DNA of 33,955 bases, from positions 1 through 33,955 of the forward strand of contig JASHPU010000150.1 in NCBI GenBank assembly GCA_030037885.1, given 5' to 3'. Below are positions 1 to 7,893 of this stretch, in pieces. This DNA is from Xanthobacteraceae bacterium (GTDB lineage Bacteria; Pseudomonadota; Alphaproteobacteria; Rhizobiales; Xanthobacteraceae). Numbering within the stretch: the stretch's first letter is position 1; each line of letters starts with the position of its first letter. The notes beneath the pieces are model-generated. The model saw nothing but the letters and a program-made list of their open reading frames with translations, had not been told where the DNA came from and did not search any database. Made by a program: the position numbers and the translations under genes.

Positions 1-6
1 GTGGTT

Positions 7-34
7 CCCTCCGCTGCCTCGCGGGGGGGGGAGG
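7..34. repeat. GC-rich dispersed repeat, copy 1
   Basis: A C-run, a CGCTGCCTCGC centre and a long G-run form a small imperfect palindrome just downstream of the ThDP enzyme stop codon. The same layout (pyrimidine-rich arm, GCTTGC centre, G-rich arm) recurs at 11437-11471, 12518-12553 and 15729-15756. It may act as a hairpin at the 3' end of the gene. Confidence 0.5.
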
Positions 35-41
35 AAAATCA

Positions 42-1817
42 TCATCGCGGCCGTACCACCGTATCGACCAGCGCCGGCTTACCGGCTTTCACCTGGGCGA
101 TGGCGCGGCGCAGCGACGGCGCGATGTCGGCGGGCTTTTCGATCGGGCCTTCGGCGTACCAGCCCATGCTTTTGGCCAGCGCGGCGAAATCGGGCGCCGG
201 GCCGGCGATGTCCTGGGCGATGTGGGCGCGCTCGACCGGCGTGCCGCGATGCTGCGCGACGCGGATCTGGTGTTCCCAATCGTTGTAGTAGGCGCGGTTG
301 TTGTACATGACGATGAGCATCGGGATGCTGTTTTTCGCCGCGGTCCACAGCGCGCCGGCGTCGAACAACAAATCGCCGTCGGGCTGAATGTCGACGACGA
401 GGCGGCCGGTGCCGCGGTGGGCCAGCGCCACGCCGAGCGAGACGCCGATCTGCGTGCCGGTGCCGAGCGCCTGGCCGGGATGGCGGTACGGCTTGTCGAA
501 ATCCCAGAGCTTATAGACCCAGTCCTGCAGATTGCACGCGGTCAGCACCCAGTCCTCGGCCCTGATGACGTCCCATATTTCGCCGGCGAGTCGCGGCAGC
601 GTGATCGGCAGGCCGTCCCAATCCGTCTTGGCCTCGTCGGCCCATGTCTTGAACAGCGCGTCGTGCTTGCCGGCAACAAGTTTACTGCGCTCGGCGACCT
701 TCCTGGCCAGCGCCGGTTCTTTGACGATGCGCTCGCCGCATAGCCGCGTCAACTCGGGAATGGCGGTGAGCGTGTCGCCGAGCACGCGCAGGCTGCAGCT
801 TGGCATGCGCGCGTAGTCCATCGACCATTTGCTTAAGTTGATCTCGCCGAAGCCGATCTCGATCATCTCGCAATGCGCCGGATAGTGCGGCACCACCTGA
901 CGCTTGGTGCGATCGTTGAAATGCGTCGACTTCTCCCAGTCGCGGGTGTCGAGCGAAAGAATCAGATCGGCGTCGCGGAAGATTTCCTTCTCGCAACTCA
1001 GATTGAGCTTGTGGCGGTTGGGGAAATTGAGCCGCGCATGCACGTCGAACACGGCGGCGCCGACGGTTTCGGCAAGCGCGACGAGATTGTCGAAGCCATC
1101 GGCGCTGCGCGCCACGTATTCGGCCATCAGCACCGGATATTCGGCGGCGAGGAGCCGGTCGGCGACTTCGGCCAACGCCAGCGGATCGGCCGCCATCGGC
1201 ACCGGCACCTTGTTGTCGGAGGCCTTCGGCTGCGCCACGTCCCGCGTCAGCGGCTGCTCCTGCAGCCAGGCGTCGTAGCACATGTAGATCGGGCCCTGCG
1301 GCTCGGTCATCATCGCCGCATAGGCGCGGGCAAACGAATCCGGCACGCCCTCGATGCTGGACGGCTGATAATCCCATTTGACGTAATGGCGGAGCTGCTC
1401 GCCGTTGACGTTGGCGGTGTGAATCCAATCGATGAACGGCCGCCGCCGGCTTTCGTCCATTGGCCCGGTGGCGCCGATCACGAAAATCGGGCAGCGGTCG
1501 ATATAGGCATAATAGATACCCATGGTGGCGTGCAGCATGCCGACCACGTCGTGCACGATCGCCGCCATCGGCTTGCCGGTCGCCTTGGCGTAACCATGCG
1601 CGATCTGCACGGCGATCTTCTCGTGCTGGCACAACAACAGCGGCGGCTCGTTGCCGCCGTAATTGACCAGCGAATCGTGCAGGCCGCGATAGGAGGCCCC
1701 GGGATTGAGCGCGATGTAGGGAAAGCCGTAATGCTTGATGAGGTCGACGATGACGTCGGATTGCCAGGCCTTTTTGGCGTAGCGCGATTGTGCCTCGGGT
1801 TTGGCGACGTCGTTCAT
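42..1817 (-). CDS. Thiamine diphosphate-dependent enzyme, acetolactate synthase/benzoylformate decarboxylase superfamily
   Basis: A 591-aa protein with the three-domain layout of ThDP-dependent 2-oxoacid decarboxylases and ligases: an N-terminal pyrimidine-binding domain, a central domain and a C-terminal diphosphate-binding domain. The conserved cofactor-activating glutamate is seen in QHEKIA (Glu66), followed by AHGYAKATG. The diphosphate/Mg motif reads PDGD (Asp480), with the matching asparagines in MYNN about 28 residues on; the usual leading GDG is changed to PDG. The start is set at the ATG of MNDVAKPE, because the frame upstream of it lies inside a dispersed palindromic repeat. The substrate cannot be read from the sequence. 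It lies downstream of the 2Fe-2S subunit on the same strand, but the 218-base gap filled by the repeat makes co-transcription uncertain. The family call is secure; the reaction is unknown. Confidence 0.85.
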   Translation of the reverse strand: MNDVAKPEAQSRYAKKAWQSDVIVDLIKHYGFPYIALNPGASYRGLHDSLVNYGGNEPPLLLCQHEKIAVQIAHGYAKATGKPMAAIVHDVVGMLHATMGIYYAYIDRCPIFVIGATGPMDESRRRPFIDWIHTANVNGEQLRHYVKWDYQPSSIEGVPDSFARAYAAMMTEPQGPIYMCYDAWLQEQPLTRDVAQPKASDNKVPVPMAADPLALAEVADRLLAAEYPVLMAEYVARSADGFDNLVALAETVGAAVFDVHARLNFPNRHKLNLSCEKEIFRDADLILSLDTRDWEKSTHFNDRTKRQVVPHYPAHCEMIEIGFGEINLSKWSMDYARMPSCSLRVLGDTLTAIPELTRLCGERIVKEPALARKVAERSKLVAGKHDALFKTWADEAKTDWDGLPITLPRLAGEIWDVIRAEDWVLTACNLQDWVYKLWDFDKPYRHPGQALGTGTQIGVSLGVALAHRGTGRLVVDIQPDGDLLFDAGALWTAAKNSIPMLIVMYNNRAYYNDWEHQIRVAQHRGTPVERAHIAQDIAGPAPDFAALAKSMGWYAEGPIEKPADIAPSLRRAIAQVKAGKPALVDTVVRPR

Positions 1818-1876
1818 TCGGTCGATCCTGCAATTGATCGCGGTTGAGCCGATCTGAAACTGGTCACTACTGTCCC

Positions 1877-2020
1877 CGTCATCCTGAGGCGCGAGCGAAG
1901 CGAGCCTCGAAGGATGCGGCCCCGGCGCCGCGGCCGTCGCCCTTCGAGGCTCGGCGCGGAGCTTGTCATCGGGCCGGCCGAAGGCCGAACCCATTGGCGC
2001 CGAGCCCCTCAGGGTGATGG
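1877..2020. repeat. Dispersed intergenic palindromic element
   Basis: The outer arms (GTCATCCTGAGG and CCTCAGGGTGATGG) are imperfect inverted repeats. Inside lie GCGAGCGAAGCGAGCCTCGAAGG and its partner CCTTCGAGGCTCG, then a core (GGAGCTTGTCATCGGGCCGG) shared with the copies at 17619 and 33608. It fills almost the whole gap between two genes. It has the look of the short palindromic repeats scattered through rhizobial genomes; such elements fold into strong hairpins and may end transcription. Confidence 0.75.
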
Positions 2021-2035
2021 ATATGAGTCATCAGA

Positions 2036-2488
2036 TTACATCGCCCCTGCCGCCGCGTGGATGGCGGCGCGGATGCGCTGATAAGTGCCGCAGCGGCAGA
2101 TATTGGTGATCGTGGCGTCGATCTCCGCATCGGTCGGCCGCGGCTTGGCGCGCAAGAGCGCCACCACCGCCATGATCATGCCGGACTGGCAATAGCCGCA
2201 TTGCGGCACGTCGTGGTCGAGCCAAGCCTGCTGCACCGGATGCAGCTTGCCGTTCACTGCCAGCGCCTCGATGGTGGCGATGGGGCGATTGCCGACCTCG
2301 CTGATGGGAACTTGGCATGACCGTGTCGCGACGCCGCCAAGATGCACCGTGCAGGCGCCGCATTGGCCGATGCCGCAGCCGTATTTGGTGCCGGTCAGGC
2401 CGATCGTGTCGCGCAGCACCCAAAGCAGCGGCGTGTCGGGTTCGACGTCCACCTGGTGCGATTGTCCGTTCACCGAAACAGCGATCAT
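2036..2488 (-). CDS. (2Fe-2S)-binding small subunit, xanthine dehydrogenase/isoquinoline oxidoreductase family
   Basis: A 150-aa protein matching the full length of the iron-sulfur subunit of molybdenum hydroxylases (CoxS/IorA type). All eight cluster ligands are present: Cys38, 43, 46 and 58 for the plant-ferredoxin-type cluster, and Cys97, 100, 131 and 133 for the C-terminal helical cluster (CGYC and CRC motifs). The start is the ATG of MIAVSVNG, preceded by GGAG at a good distance; an upstream in-frame start has no such site. The family passes electrons from a molybdopterin subunit to the next acceptor. That large subunit is usually adjacent but is not encoded anywhere in this window. The cytochrome c upstream on the same strand is a plausible electron acceptor, as in IorAB-cytochrome gene sets; this is inference. 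Confidence 0.88.
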   Translation of the reverse strand: MIAVSVNGQSHQVDVEPDTPLLWVLRDTIGLTGTKYGCGIGQCGACTVHLGGVATRSCQVPISEVGNRPIATIEALAVNGKLHPVQQAWLDHDVPQCGYCQSGMIMAVVALLRAKPRPTDAEIDATITNICRCGTYQRIRAAIHAAAGAM

Positions 2489-2707
2489 GCTCGGTCTCCG
2501 GCGCGTGGCTGGTCCACCGTCGTGTCTAGGAAATCGCATGGTCCAAGGTCAAGATACCTCACCGCAATCAAGCGAGAACCAGAAAACCGCGGGCGTGGGA
2601 TTGGCGAGTTACGCCCGTTCTGAAATAATTTGACGCATGATCGAAGACGACGTGCGCGCCGCGGCGCTGTATGAGAATGCGTGAGTCCAACAGCGTGTCC
2701 CGGATGC

Positions 2708-2824
2708 GGTGCAGCGCGTAGCGCAGCGAAGCGTTGCACCGCTGGTGCGGGACCTTCGCAAATTCTGCGTTTGTAACGGTCCCGGGTCTGCAGCGCACCA
2801 CTTCGTGCTGCGCCGCGCCCGGGA
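2708..2824. repeat. Two palindromic repeat units between the Fe-S subunit and cytochrome c genes
   Basis: The first unit, 2708-2740, pairs GGTGCAGCGC with GCGTTGCACC. The second, 2780-2824, pairs TCCCGGG with CCCGGGA around a GCGCACCACTTCGTGCTGCGC centre. Both look like dispersed rhizobial-type hairpin repeats. The 349-base gap 2489-2837 holds these and otherwise shows no gene; no remnant of a molybdopterin subunit was seen in it. Confidence 0.65.
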
Positions 2825-2837
2825 AACGGCGGGGGGA

Positions 2838-3407
2838 TTATTTCACCCGCGCGATGTAATACGCCAGGTCGAGAATCTGCGGGTCGCTGATCGGGGCCAC
2901 GACGTCGGCCATCGAGGCATCGTAGCCGTGGCGGGAATTGTCCTTATAGCCGCGTAGCGCTTTGACCAGATACTCCTCGCGCTGATCGGCGATGCGGGGG
3001 ACATTGTCCTGGCCGGCGAAGGTCGGCGTGTGGCAGAAATTGCAGCGGTTCTGATCAACCAGTACGCGGGCCCGCGCCATGCGGGCGTCGTCGACCGGCC
3101 CGGAGGGCGGCTGCGGCGCCGGCAACTTGGCGATGATGTCGGCGAAGCTGCGCAGGTCGTCGTCGCTCAAGCCCTTGGCCATCTCGTTCATCGGGTCGGC
3201 GACGCGCATGCGCTCGCGGAACATGAGGAGCTGCACCGTGGTGTAGAACTTCTGCTGGGCGCCGAGCGAGGGCACGCCCTCGGTCTGCGATTGGCCGTTG
3301 GCGCCGTGGCAGGCGAGACAGACCGGCAAGCGCTGCTGCACCGTTTGCGCGGCGCTCGGCACCGCGGCAGCGCAGAGCAGCAGACAACAGACGAGAAGTC
3401 GGCGCAC
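2838..3407 (-). CDS. Diheme cytochrome c, c4-like
   Basis: A 189-aa exported protein with two CxxCH haem sites, at residues 30-34 (CLACH) and 122-126 (CNFCH), which is the two-domain layout of cytochrome c4-type electron carriers. A hydrophobic signal peptide spans about residues 4-20 and ends in PSAAQ. The start is placed at a GTG because AGGAG stands 7 bases before it; an ATG 21 bases upstream lacks a binding site and would put acidic residues ahead of the signal peptide. It follows the sugar-dehydrogenase-like gene by 79 bases on the same strand, so it probably accepts electrons from that periplasmic enzyme, or from the Fe-S enzyme downstream. The partner assignment is inferred. Confidence 0.85.
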   Translation of the reverse strand: MRRLLVCCLLLCAAAVPSAAQTVQQRLPVCLACHGANGQSQTEGVPSLGAQQKFYTTVQLLMFRERMRVADPMNEMAKGLSDDDLRSFADIIAKLPAPQPPSGPVDDARMARARVLVDQNRCNFCHTPTFAGQDNVPRIADQREEYLVKALRGYKDNSRHGYDASMADVVAPISDPQILDLAYYIARVK

Positions 3408-3486
3408 GTCTTCGCTCCTGCCGGACAATCAATTCGGCCGAGCGCGGCGCGCCGCCCTCGGCCGTCAGCGTTCGATGCTGCCGCAT

Positions 3487-4758
3487 TCAGCGGGCGGCGG
3501 TCTTTTTGTTGCCGTAGCTGACGCGATACACGGCGCCGTTCCAATCGTCCGAGATCAGCATCGAGCCGTCCGGCATGTTCATCACGTCGACCGGCCGGCC
3601 GATGTAATTGTTGTTCTGCAGAAAGCCGGTGATGAACGGCTCGACCGATTTCACGCTGCCGTCCCGGTTGAGCCGGACCAGCGCGATGTCGCCGCCGAAC
3701 TTGACGGTGCGGTTCCACGAGCCGTGCCGCGCGACGAAAATCTGGTCGCGATATTCGGCCGGGAACATGTGCCCGGTGTAGAACTTCATGCCGAGCGCCG
3801 CGGCGTGTGGGCCCATCAGCGCGACCGGAGGCACGTAGTCACTGCACTTGTGGCCCCAGCCGAAGTCGATGTCCGGAACGTTGCCCTGGTGACAGTACGG
3901 CTCGCCGAAATCCTCGCCGACCTTGGTGATGCGGTTGAGCTTGTCGTTGGGCAAATCTTCCGACAGCCAGTCGCGGCCGTTGTCAGTGAAGTACAGATCG
4001 TGGTTTCGCGGATTCCAATCGAAGCCGACGGTGTTGCGGATGCCGTAGGCGATCACCTCGGCGCCCGAGCCGTCGAGATTGATGCGGCGCAGCTGACCGT
4101 GGTTCTTGTCGTGCAGCACGTTGTTGCCGGGCTGGCCGACCTCGAAATAGAGCTTGTTGTCGGGTCCGATGGCGAGGTACTTCCAGCCGTGCGCCTCGTC
4201 CTTCGGCAGGTCGTTGTAGATCACGACCGGCTTTGGCGAGGCATTGATCTTGTCGTCGACGTTCTCGATCTTGGAGATCTGCGACAGCTCGGCGATATAG
4301 AGCGTGCCGTCCTTATAGGCGACGCCGTTCGGGCGATACAGGCCGGACACCAGGACGTGGACTTGCCGCTTTCCGTCCTTGTTGGTGATGGCGTAGACCT
4401 TATCCTGCAGCCGCGAGCCGACGAACACCGTGCCCTTGGGGCTGTACGCCATCGAGCGGGCATTCGGCATGCCGCTGGCGTAGAGCTCGATATGGAAACC
4501 CCTCGGCGCCTTGAGCTGCGCGACGGGTATCTTGTCGGCCGCGATGGCAAGCGGCGGTGACGGCACCGGCGCGAGCTTCGCGGCGGCGGGGTTGTCGGCC
4601 GGCCGGCCGATCAAAGGCGAGCCCGGCGGCAGGGCCTCGGGTTGCGCCGCCGCGGGTTGGGCGGCCGGCGGATTATTGGCCTGCTGCGCCAGCGCCGTTG
4701 TGCCGAGCAGAGCTAACGCGACGGCCACGAGGAGGCCGCCTGTCTTGCATCCCATCAT
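3487..4758 (-). CDS. Periplasmic PQQ-type sugar dehydrogenase, L-sorbosone dehydrogenase family
   Basis: A 423-aa protein with a signal peptide (hydrophobic about residues 8-20, ending TALAQQ), a Pro/Ala-rich linker to about residue 70, and then a six-bladed propeller of the soluble glucose/sorbosone dehydrogenase type. Typical segments are visible: GLYRPNGVAYKDGTLYIAE, the histidine in the DEAHGWKY segment, GIRNTVGFDWNP, a TDNGRDWL segment, a Cys-rich GEPYCHQGN loop, and the closing SDDWNGAVYRVSY blade. The start was chosen at the first of two ATGs because GGGAGG lies close before it. It sits at the head of a minus-strand run with a diheme cytochrome c next, consistent with oxidation of an aldose or aldehyde coupled to the respiratory chain. 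The actual substrate is not shown by the sequence. Confidence 0.8.
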   Translation of the reverse strand: MMGCKTGGLLVAVALALLGTTALAQQANNPPAAQPAAAQPEALPPGSPLIGRPADNPAAAKLAPVPSPPLAIAADKIPVAQLKAPRGFHIELYASGMPNARSMAYSPKGTVFVGSRLQDKVYAITNKDGKRQVHVLVSGLYRPNGVAYKDGTLYIAELSQISKIENVDDKINASPKPVVIYNDLPKDEAHGWKYLAIGPDNKLYFEVGQPGNNVLHDKNHGQLRRINLDGSGAEVIAYGIRNTVGFDWNPRNHDLYFTDNGRDWLSEDLPNDKLNRITKVGEDFGEPYCHQGNVPDIDFGWGHKCSDYVPPVALMGPHAAALGMKFYTGHMFPAEYRDQIFVARHGSWNRTVKFGGDIALVRLNRDGSVKSVEPFITGFLQNNNYIGRPVDVMNMPDGSMLISDDWNGAVYRVSYGNKKTAAR

Positions 4759-4849
4759 GACTTCCTCCCACTTGCGGGAAGCCTCGTTCGGCTTCCTCGC
4801 CGCCATTGTGGGCGATTTTGCCGCACGCGCGCAATCGCCTATTCGCACG

Positions 4850-4936
4850 TCAGTGGGTGGCGCCGCCTTCGCCGTAGGTGATGCGGTAGACCGCGCCGTC
4901 GTAGTCGTCGGAGACCAGGAGCGACCCATCCTCCAT
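4850..4936 (-). pseudogene. C-terminal remnant of a second sorbosone-dehydrogenase-type gene
   Basis: The last 28 codons before a TGA read EDGSLLVSDDYDGAVYRITY plus a short tail. This closely matches the C-terminus of the intact neighbour (PDGSMLISDDWNGAVYRVSY). Upstream of it the frame loses all resemblance to the family. The intact gene starts only 91 bases further on in the same direction, so this looks like the tail of a tandem copy whose body was deleted. A repeated GGAGGAT at the edge (about 4929-4942) may mark the breakpoint. Confidence 0.75.
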
Positions 4937-5260
4937 CCTCCATCGGCGAACACAATCCCAACGCGATGGCGGCAGGGTTAACAGAGGCCGCAAGGCCAAA
5001 TAGCCGAGCGCGCACGCACTCTCCCCTGGATTTGGTCGAATTTGAGCGGTTTTGCCGGGGCGGCGCAATTGGGATCGGCCGCCGCCGCGCGGGCGGGCGC
5101 ACTCGGGCAGATTGCCACGCCTCCGGCGGCTCTCTTTTCACAGCCGGCAAACCAGGGCATTGTAGCGCTACACTCTCGTCAGGCGCGGCACGGGGCTTTG
5201 GCCACCGCGCCCGGCGATGACCGGTGCCGTCGAAGATCGTTCGCTTCATGGAGGAAACCC
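4937..5260. other. Intergenic region upstream of the tandem binding-protein operon
   Basis: I see no gene here. The region should contain the promoter of the plus-strand operon that begins at 5261; no clear promoter or operator motif was recognised. GGAGG at 5250-5254 is the ribosome binding site of the first binding-protein gene. Confidence 0.4.
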
Positions 5261-6541
5261 ATGAGTCACAAACTGACCCGGCGCGGCGTCAATACCGGCC
5301 TCGGCGCCGCCTTGATTTCGCCGGCTCTCGCGGCGCGGCGCGCCTTGGCGCAAGGCGGCGAGCCGATCAAGATCGGCTTCTCCATGGCGCAGACCGGCTC
5401 GCTCGCCGGCGCCGGCCAGCAGGCGCTGCTCGGCGCCAAGATCTGGGAGGAGGATACTAACGCCAAAGGCGGCCTGCTCGGCCGGCCGGTCAAGCTCGTC
5501 TATTACGACGATCAGACCAATCCGTCGCTCGTGCCCCAGATCTACACCAAGCTGATGGACGTCGATAAATGCGACCTTGTCATGGGGCCTTACGGGACCA
5601 ACATGGTGGCGCCGGCGCTGCCGGTCGTCATGCAAAAGGGCAAGGTTTTCATCGGTTTGTTTGCGCTGGATGTCAACGCGCAATTCCACTATTCGAAATA
5701 TTTCGTGATGCTTCCGACCAGCGGCCCGCATCCGCGCGAAGTCCTCACTGAAGGCTTGTTCCAGGTCGCGGCGGCGCAAAATCCGAAACCGCAAACCGTT
5801 GCCATTGCGGCCGAGGACGCCGAGTTCTCGCACAATGCCGCCGACGGCGCCCGCGACAACGTCAAAAAGTTCGGCTTCAAGGTCGTTTACGACAAGAACT
5901 ATCCGCCGTCGACGACCGACTTCTCGCCGATCATTCACGCCATCCAGGCCACCAACCCCGATCTCGTCGTCGTCTGCTCGTATCCCAACAGTTCGGTCGG
6001 CATGCTGCAATCTGCCACCGAGCTCGGCTTCAAACCGAAGATAATGGGCGGCGGCATGGTGGGACTGCAATACACCGCCATCAAGAGCAAGCTCAAATCC
6101 AAGCTGAACGGCATCGTCAATTACGAAAACTGGGTGCCGTCACCGAAATTGATGGCGCCGGCCGCAGGTTTCTTCAAGAAATACCAGGCGCGGGCACCGG
6201 GCTTGGGAATCGACCCGTTGGGTTACTACCTCGGCGGCTGGGGCTATGCCTATTTCCAGGTGCTGGCGCGGGCGATTGAAGCAACCAAGAGCATCGACGA
6301 CGACAAGCTCGCCAACTACCTGCATGGCAATGCGTTCGATACCATCATGATTGACGGTGTCAGGTTCAGTAAGTACGGCGAATGGGTCAAGGCTCGGCAA
6401 TTACAGGTGCAGTACCACGACATTACCGATGCCGCAGATCTCGAAACTTGGCGCGGCATGAGCTATCAGACGGTGCTCACACCGCCCGACATGAAGACCG
6501 GCGACGTGATCTATCCCTACGCCAACGCGGTGAAGGCTTAA
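5261..6541 (+). CDS. LivK-type ABC transporter substrate-binding protein (copy 1)
   Basis: A 426-aa periplasmic binding protein of the branched-chain amino acid/aromatic acid type (Peripla_BP_6). The N-terminus SHKLTRRGVNTG with a following Ala-rich stretch ending ALAQ resembles a twin-arginine signal. Mature sequence opens with IKIGFSMAQTGSLAGAGQQ, the usual first strand and ligand loop, followed by RPVKLVYYDDQTNP and GPYGTNM. GGAGG lies just before the ATG. It is the first gene of a four-gene operon and is followed after 35 bases by a close paralogue. Members of this family bind amino acids, amides or lignin-derived aromatics. The dioxygenase downstream hints at an aromatic ligand; this is inference. 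No membrane or ATPase components are encoded nearby. Confidence 0.88.
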   Translation: MSHKLTRRGVNTGLGAALISPALAARRALAQGGEPIKIGFSMAQTGSLAGAGQQALLGAKIWEEDTNAKGGLLGRPVKLVYYDDQTNPSLVPQIYTKLMDVDKCDLVMGPYGTNMVAPALPVVMQKGKVFIGLFALDVNAQFHYSKYFVMLPTSGPHPREVLTEGLFQVAAAQNPKPQTVAIAAEDAEFSHNAADGARDNVKKFGFKVVYDKNYPPSTTDFSPIIHAIQATNPDLVVVCSYPNSSVGMLQSATELGFKPKIMGGGMVGLQYTAIKSKLKSKLNGIVNYENWVPSPKLMAPAAGFFKKYQARAPGLGIDPLGYYLGGWGYAYFQVLARAIEATKSIDDDKLANYLHGNAFDTIMIDGVRFSKYGEWVKARQLQVQYHDITDAADLETWRGMSYQTVLTPPDMKTGDVIYPYANAVKA

Positions 6542-6576
6542 GCTCGATCGAACATCATTGCCTAGTGGAGGAAACC

Positions 6577-7848
6577 ATGAGTCACAAACTGACCCGGCGC
6601 GCCATCAATACCGGCATCGGCGCCGCTTTGATTTCGCCGGCTCTCGCCGGGCGCCGCGCCTTTGCGGCAGGCGAGCCGATCAAAATCGGCTTTTCCATGG
6701 CGCAGACCGGCGCGCTGGCCGGCGCCGGCCAGCAGGCACTGCTCGGCACCAAGATTTGGGAAGAAGACGTCAACGCCAAGGGCGGTCTGCTCGGCCGGCC
6801 GGTCAAGCTCGTCTATTACGATGACCAGACCAATCCGTCGCTCATACCCCAGATCTACACCAAGCTGATGGACGTCGATAAGTGCGATTTCGTCATCGGT
6901 CCCTATGGGACCAATATGGTGGCGCCGGCGCTGCCCGTCGTCATGCAAAGGGGCAAGGTGTTCATCGGCCTGTTCGCCCTCGATGCCAACGGCACGTTCC
7001 ATTACCCGAAATACTTCTCGATGCTGCCGTCGGGACCGACGCCAAAGCAGTCGTTCACCGAAGGCTTCTTCGAAGTCGCCATGGCGCAGAATCCAAAGCC
7101 GCAGACGGTTGCGATCGCCGCCGAGGACGCCGAGTTTTCGCACAATGCCGCCGACGGCGCCCGCGACAACGTGAAAAAGTTCGGGCTCAAGATCGTCTAC
7201 GACAAGAACTATCCGCCGTCGACGACCGACTTCTCGCCGATCATCCACGCCATCCAGGCCGCCAATCCCGATCTCGTCGTCATCTGCTCGTATCCCAACA
7301 GCTCGGTCGGCATGATCCAGTCCGCCAACGAGCTGGGGCTGAAGCCGAAGATGATGGGCGGCGGCATGGTCGGCTTGCAGTACACCGCCATCAAGAGCAA
7401 GCTGAAGTCCAAGCTCAACGGCATCATCAACTACGAGACCTGGGTGCCGTCGCCAAAATTGCTGGCGCCTGCCGCGGATTTCTTCAAGAAGTACCAAGCG
7501 CGCGCGCCGGGCCTCGGCATCGACCCGCTGGGCTATTATCTCGGCGGCTGGGGTTACGCCTACCTGCAGGTGCTGGCCGACGGCGTCATCGGCGCAAAGA
7601 GCATCAAGGACGATGCAGTCGCCGACTACCTGCGGACGCACACGTTCGACACTATCATGGCGTCCGGCATCAAGTTCGGCAAAAACGGCGAATGGACCAA
7701 GTCGGCGATGCTGCAGGTCCAGTATCACGGCATCACCGACGCCGCGAACCTGGATACTTGGCGGGGCATGAGCTACCAAACGGTGCTCATGCCGTCCGAC
7801 CAGGAGACCGGCAGCGTCATTTTCCCGTATGCCAAGGCGTTGGGCTGA
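6577..7848 (+). CDS. LivK-type ABC transporter substrate-binding protein (copy 2)
   Basis: A 423-aa paralogue of the preceding protein, colinear over its whole length and, by eye, more than about 80% identical. The ribosome site and first codons (GGAGGAAACC ATG AGTCACAAAC) are nearly the same as in copy 1, so the duplication included the translation signal. It keeps the twin-arginine-like leader (LTRRAINTG). The differences cluster in a few places: the stretch after LFALDA (NGTFHYPKYFSMLPSG against NAQFHYSKYFVMLPTSG) and the helix near residue 330 (LADGVIGAKSIKDD against LARAIEATKSIDDD). Some of these could line the binding cleft and change ligand range. It is the second gene of the operon. 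Confidence 0.88.
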   Translation: MSHKLTRRAINTGIGAALISPALAGRRAFAAGEPIKIGFSMAQTGALAGAGQQALLGTKIWEEDVNAKGGLLGRPVKLVYYDDQTNPSLIPQIYTKLMDVDKCDFVIGPYGTNMVAPALPVVMQRGKVFIGLFALDANGTFHYPKYFSMLPSGPTPKQSFTEGFFEVAMAQNPKPQTVAIAAEDAEFSHNAADGARDNVKKFGLKIVYDKNYPPSTTDFSPIIHAIQAANPDLVVICSYPNSSVGMIQSANELGLKPKMMGGGMVGLQYTAIKSKLKSKLNGIINYETWVPSPKLLAPAADFFKKYQARAPGLGIDPLGYYLGGWGYAYLQVLADGVIGAKSIKDDAVADYLRTHTFDTIMASGIKFGKNGEWTKSAMLQVQYHGITDAANLDTWRGMSYQTVLMPSDQETGSVIFPYAKALG

Positions 7849-7893
7849 CGCACCGGCAGTGCGCGGCGTGAACTGATTGGGGAGAACGACATC

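Noticed and set aside
42-1994. N-terminal extension of the ThDP enzyme to 650 residues
   Set aside because: The extra 59 residues are encoded by a dispersed palindromic repeat and do not belong to the family; the ATG at 1817 is preferred.
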